Shown: positions 63,525 through 64,000 of the stretch, piece by piece
Layout: every line of letters starts with the position of its first letter
Position numbering within the stretch: the first letter of the stretch is position 1
NCBI RefSeq assembly: GCF_009870125.1
Contig: NC_046680.1
Coordinates: 15,085,501 to 15,149,500 of the forward strand
DNA: 64,000 nt
Origin: Drosophila pseudoobscura
Taxonomy: Eukaryota; Arthropoda; Insecta; Diptera; Drosophilidae
Direction: 5' to 3'
The notes under the pieces: model-generated
Database searches by the model: none
What the model saw: only the letters and a program-made list of their open reading frames with translations
What the model was told of the DNA's origin: nothing
Position numbers and translations under genes: made by a program

Positions 63525-64000
63525 GTAGGTTGCTGTCACTACTTCACTATTCTATTAACATCTATCAGCAGCACTCATCACCCATCGCTCTAATGAAGTG
63601 AAGCACGTTTAATTGGTCTTCAACAGAACAAAACAGAACAGAGCAGAACCGCAAAAGCCTGTGCACACGTGCCCTGTTCCACTCTAAGTAAATATACACA
63701 TCTCTGGTCTTCTGGTCTTCCACTTCCATACCCCTTTCACACGCTCTGCCAGCGGGAAGAGCAACTTCGGAGCACGCTTCCTCGGGGTGGGTACCCATGG
63801 GTCCCCGCGGGTCCCCGTCCCCTCCAGTGCGGGTGGGCCTTATTTACATATTGCTCACCCAATTGATTTGTTACCTGCTGCTTGTTGTCTTTGACAGATT
63901 TTGCGCAGCTTTAGAGCTGCCACTTGAGTGAACCCTCATTGATTATGTCGAATGAAAGTTTTGTCGCTTTGTTGCGAGGCAGACACGGATGCTGGGTCTG
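63525..64000 (+). other. Hr51: next Hr51 intron, running off the window
   Basis: Begins with GTAGGT. No further exon joining in frame is visible before the window ends. Confidence 0.6.

Overview
This is intron-rich animal DNA from a fruit fly. Six protein-coding genes can be read from it. Three of them (sax, Arf51F, Hr51/unfulfilled) are unmistakable Drosophila proteins, and the others match known fly families. All have their D. melanogaster counterparts on chromosome arm 2R (Muller element C), but from separate cytological neighbourhoods as I remember them (about 43E for sax, 45A for filzig and its neighbours, 51F for Arf51F and Hr51). The window is therefore probably from a species with a reshuffled Muller C, such as the obscura group. 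The species is inference.

Layout: (1) 0.4-8.1 kb, + strand: a secreted or membrane-tethered serine protease of 1040 aa, with signal sequence, clip-like Cys domain, Thr/Ser-rich stalk and trypsin-like domain. (2) 8.1-15.2 kb: 3' flank and intergenic DNA. (3) 15.2-30.8 kb, + strand: filzig (flz), a paralogue of the first gene with the same layout, an 8.7-kb first intron and a Gln-rich 1.4-kaa stalk; an Inr+DPE promoter lies 0.85 kb before its ATG. (4) 32.7-37.6 kb, + strand: a small secreted Cys-rich protein of the ITG-like/prohormone-3 type. (5) 41.1-49.3 kb, - strand: saxophone (sax), a type I BMP receptor. (6) 50.0-50.9 kb: a compact head-to-head promoter region between sax and Arf51F. (7) 51.8-52.5 kb, + strand: Arf51F (Arf6). 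(8) 53-60 kb: AT-rich, gene-poor DNA with decayed coding-like relics and repeats. (9) 61.0 kb to the window end, + strand: the first visible coding exons of Hr51, whose DNA-binding domain is split by a 2-kb intron; the gene runs off the window.

The most interesting observation is in sax. The exon encoding the distal half of the ligand-binding ectodomain is present in three different versions (47.6-47.4, 46.7-46.5 and 44.9-44.8 kb). Each begins in phase 2 and ends in phase 1, and each carries the type I receptor pattern C...C...CC-x4-CN with otherwise unrelated sequence. Skipping all three, or including two, breaks the frame, so exactly one must be chosen. That gives three receptors with one kinase but different ligand-binding surfaces, like the arrangement known for the activin receptor baboon.

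The two proteases are neighbouring paralogues likely to act outside epidermal cells on matrix or cuticle. sax, Arf51F and Hr51 have no obvious functional link; their proximity looks like chromosome history. All exon limits were derived by hand from splice sites and reading phase.
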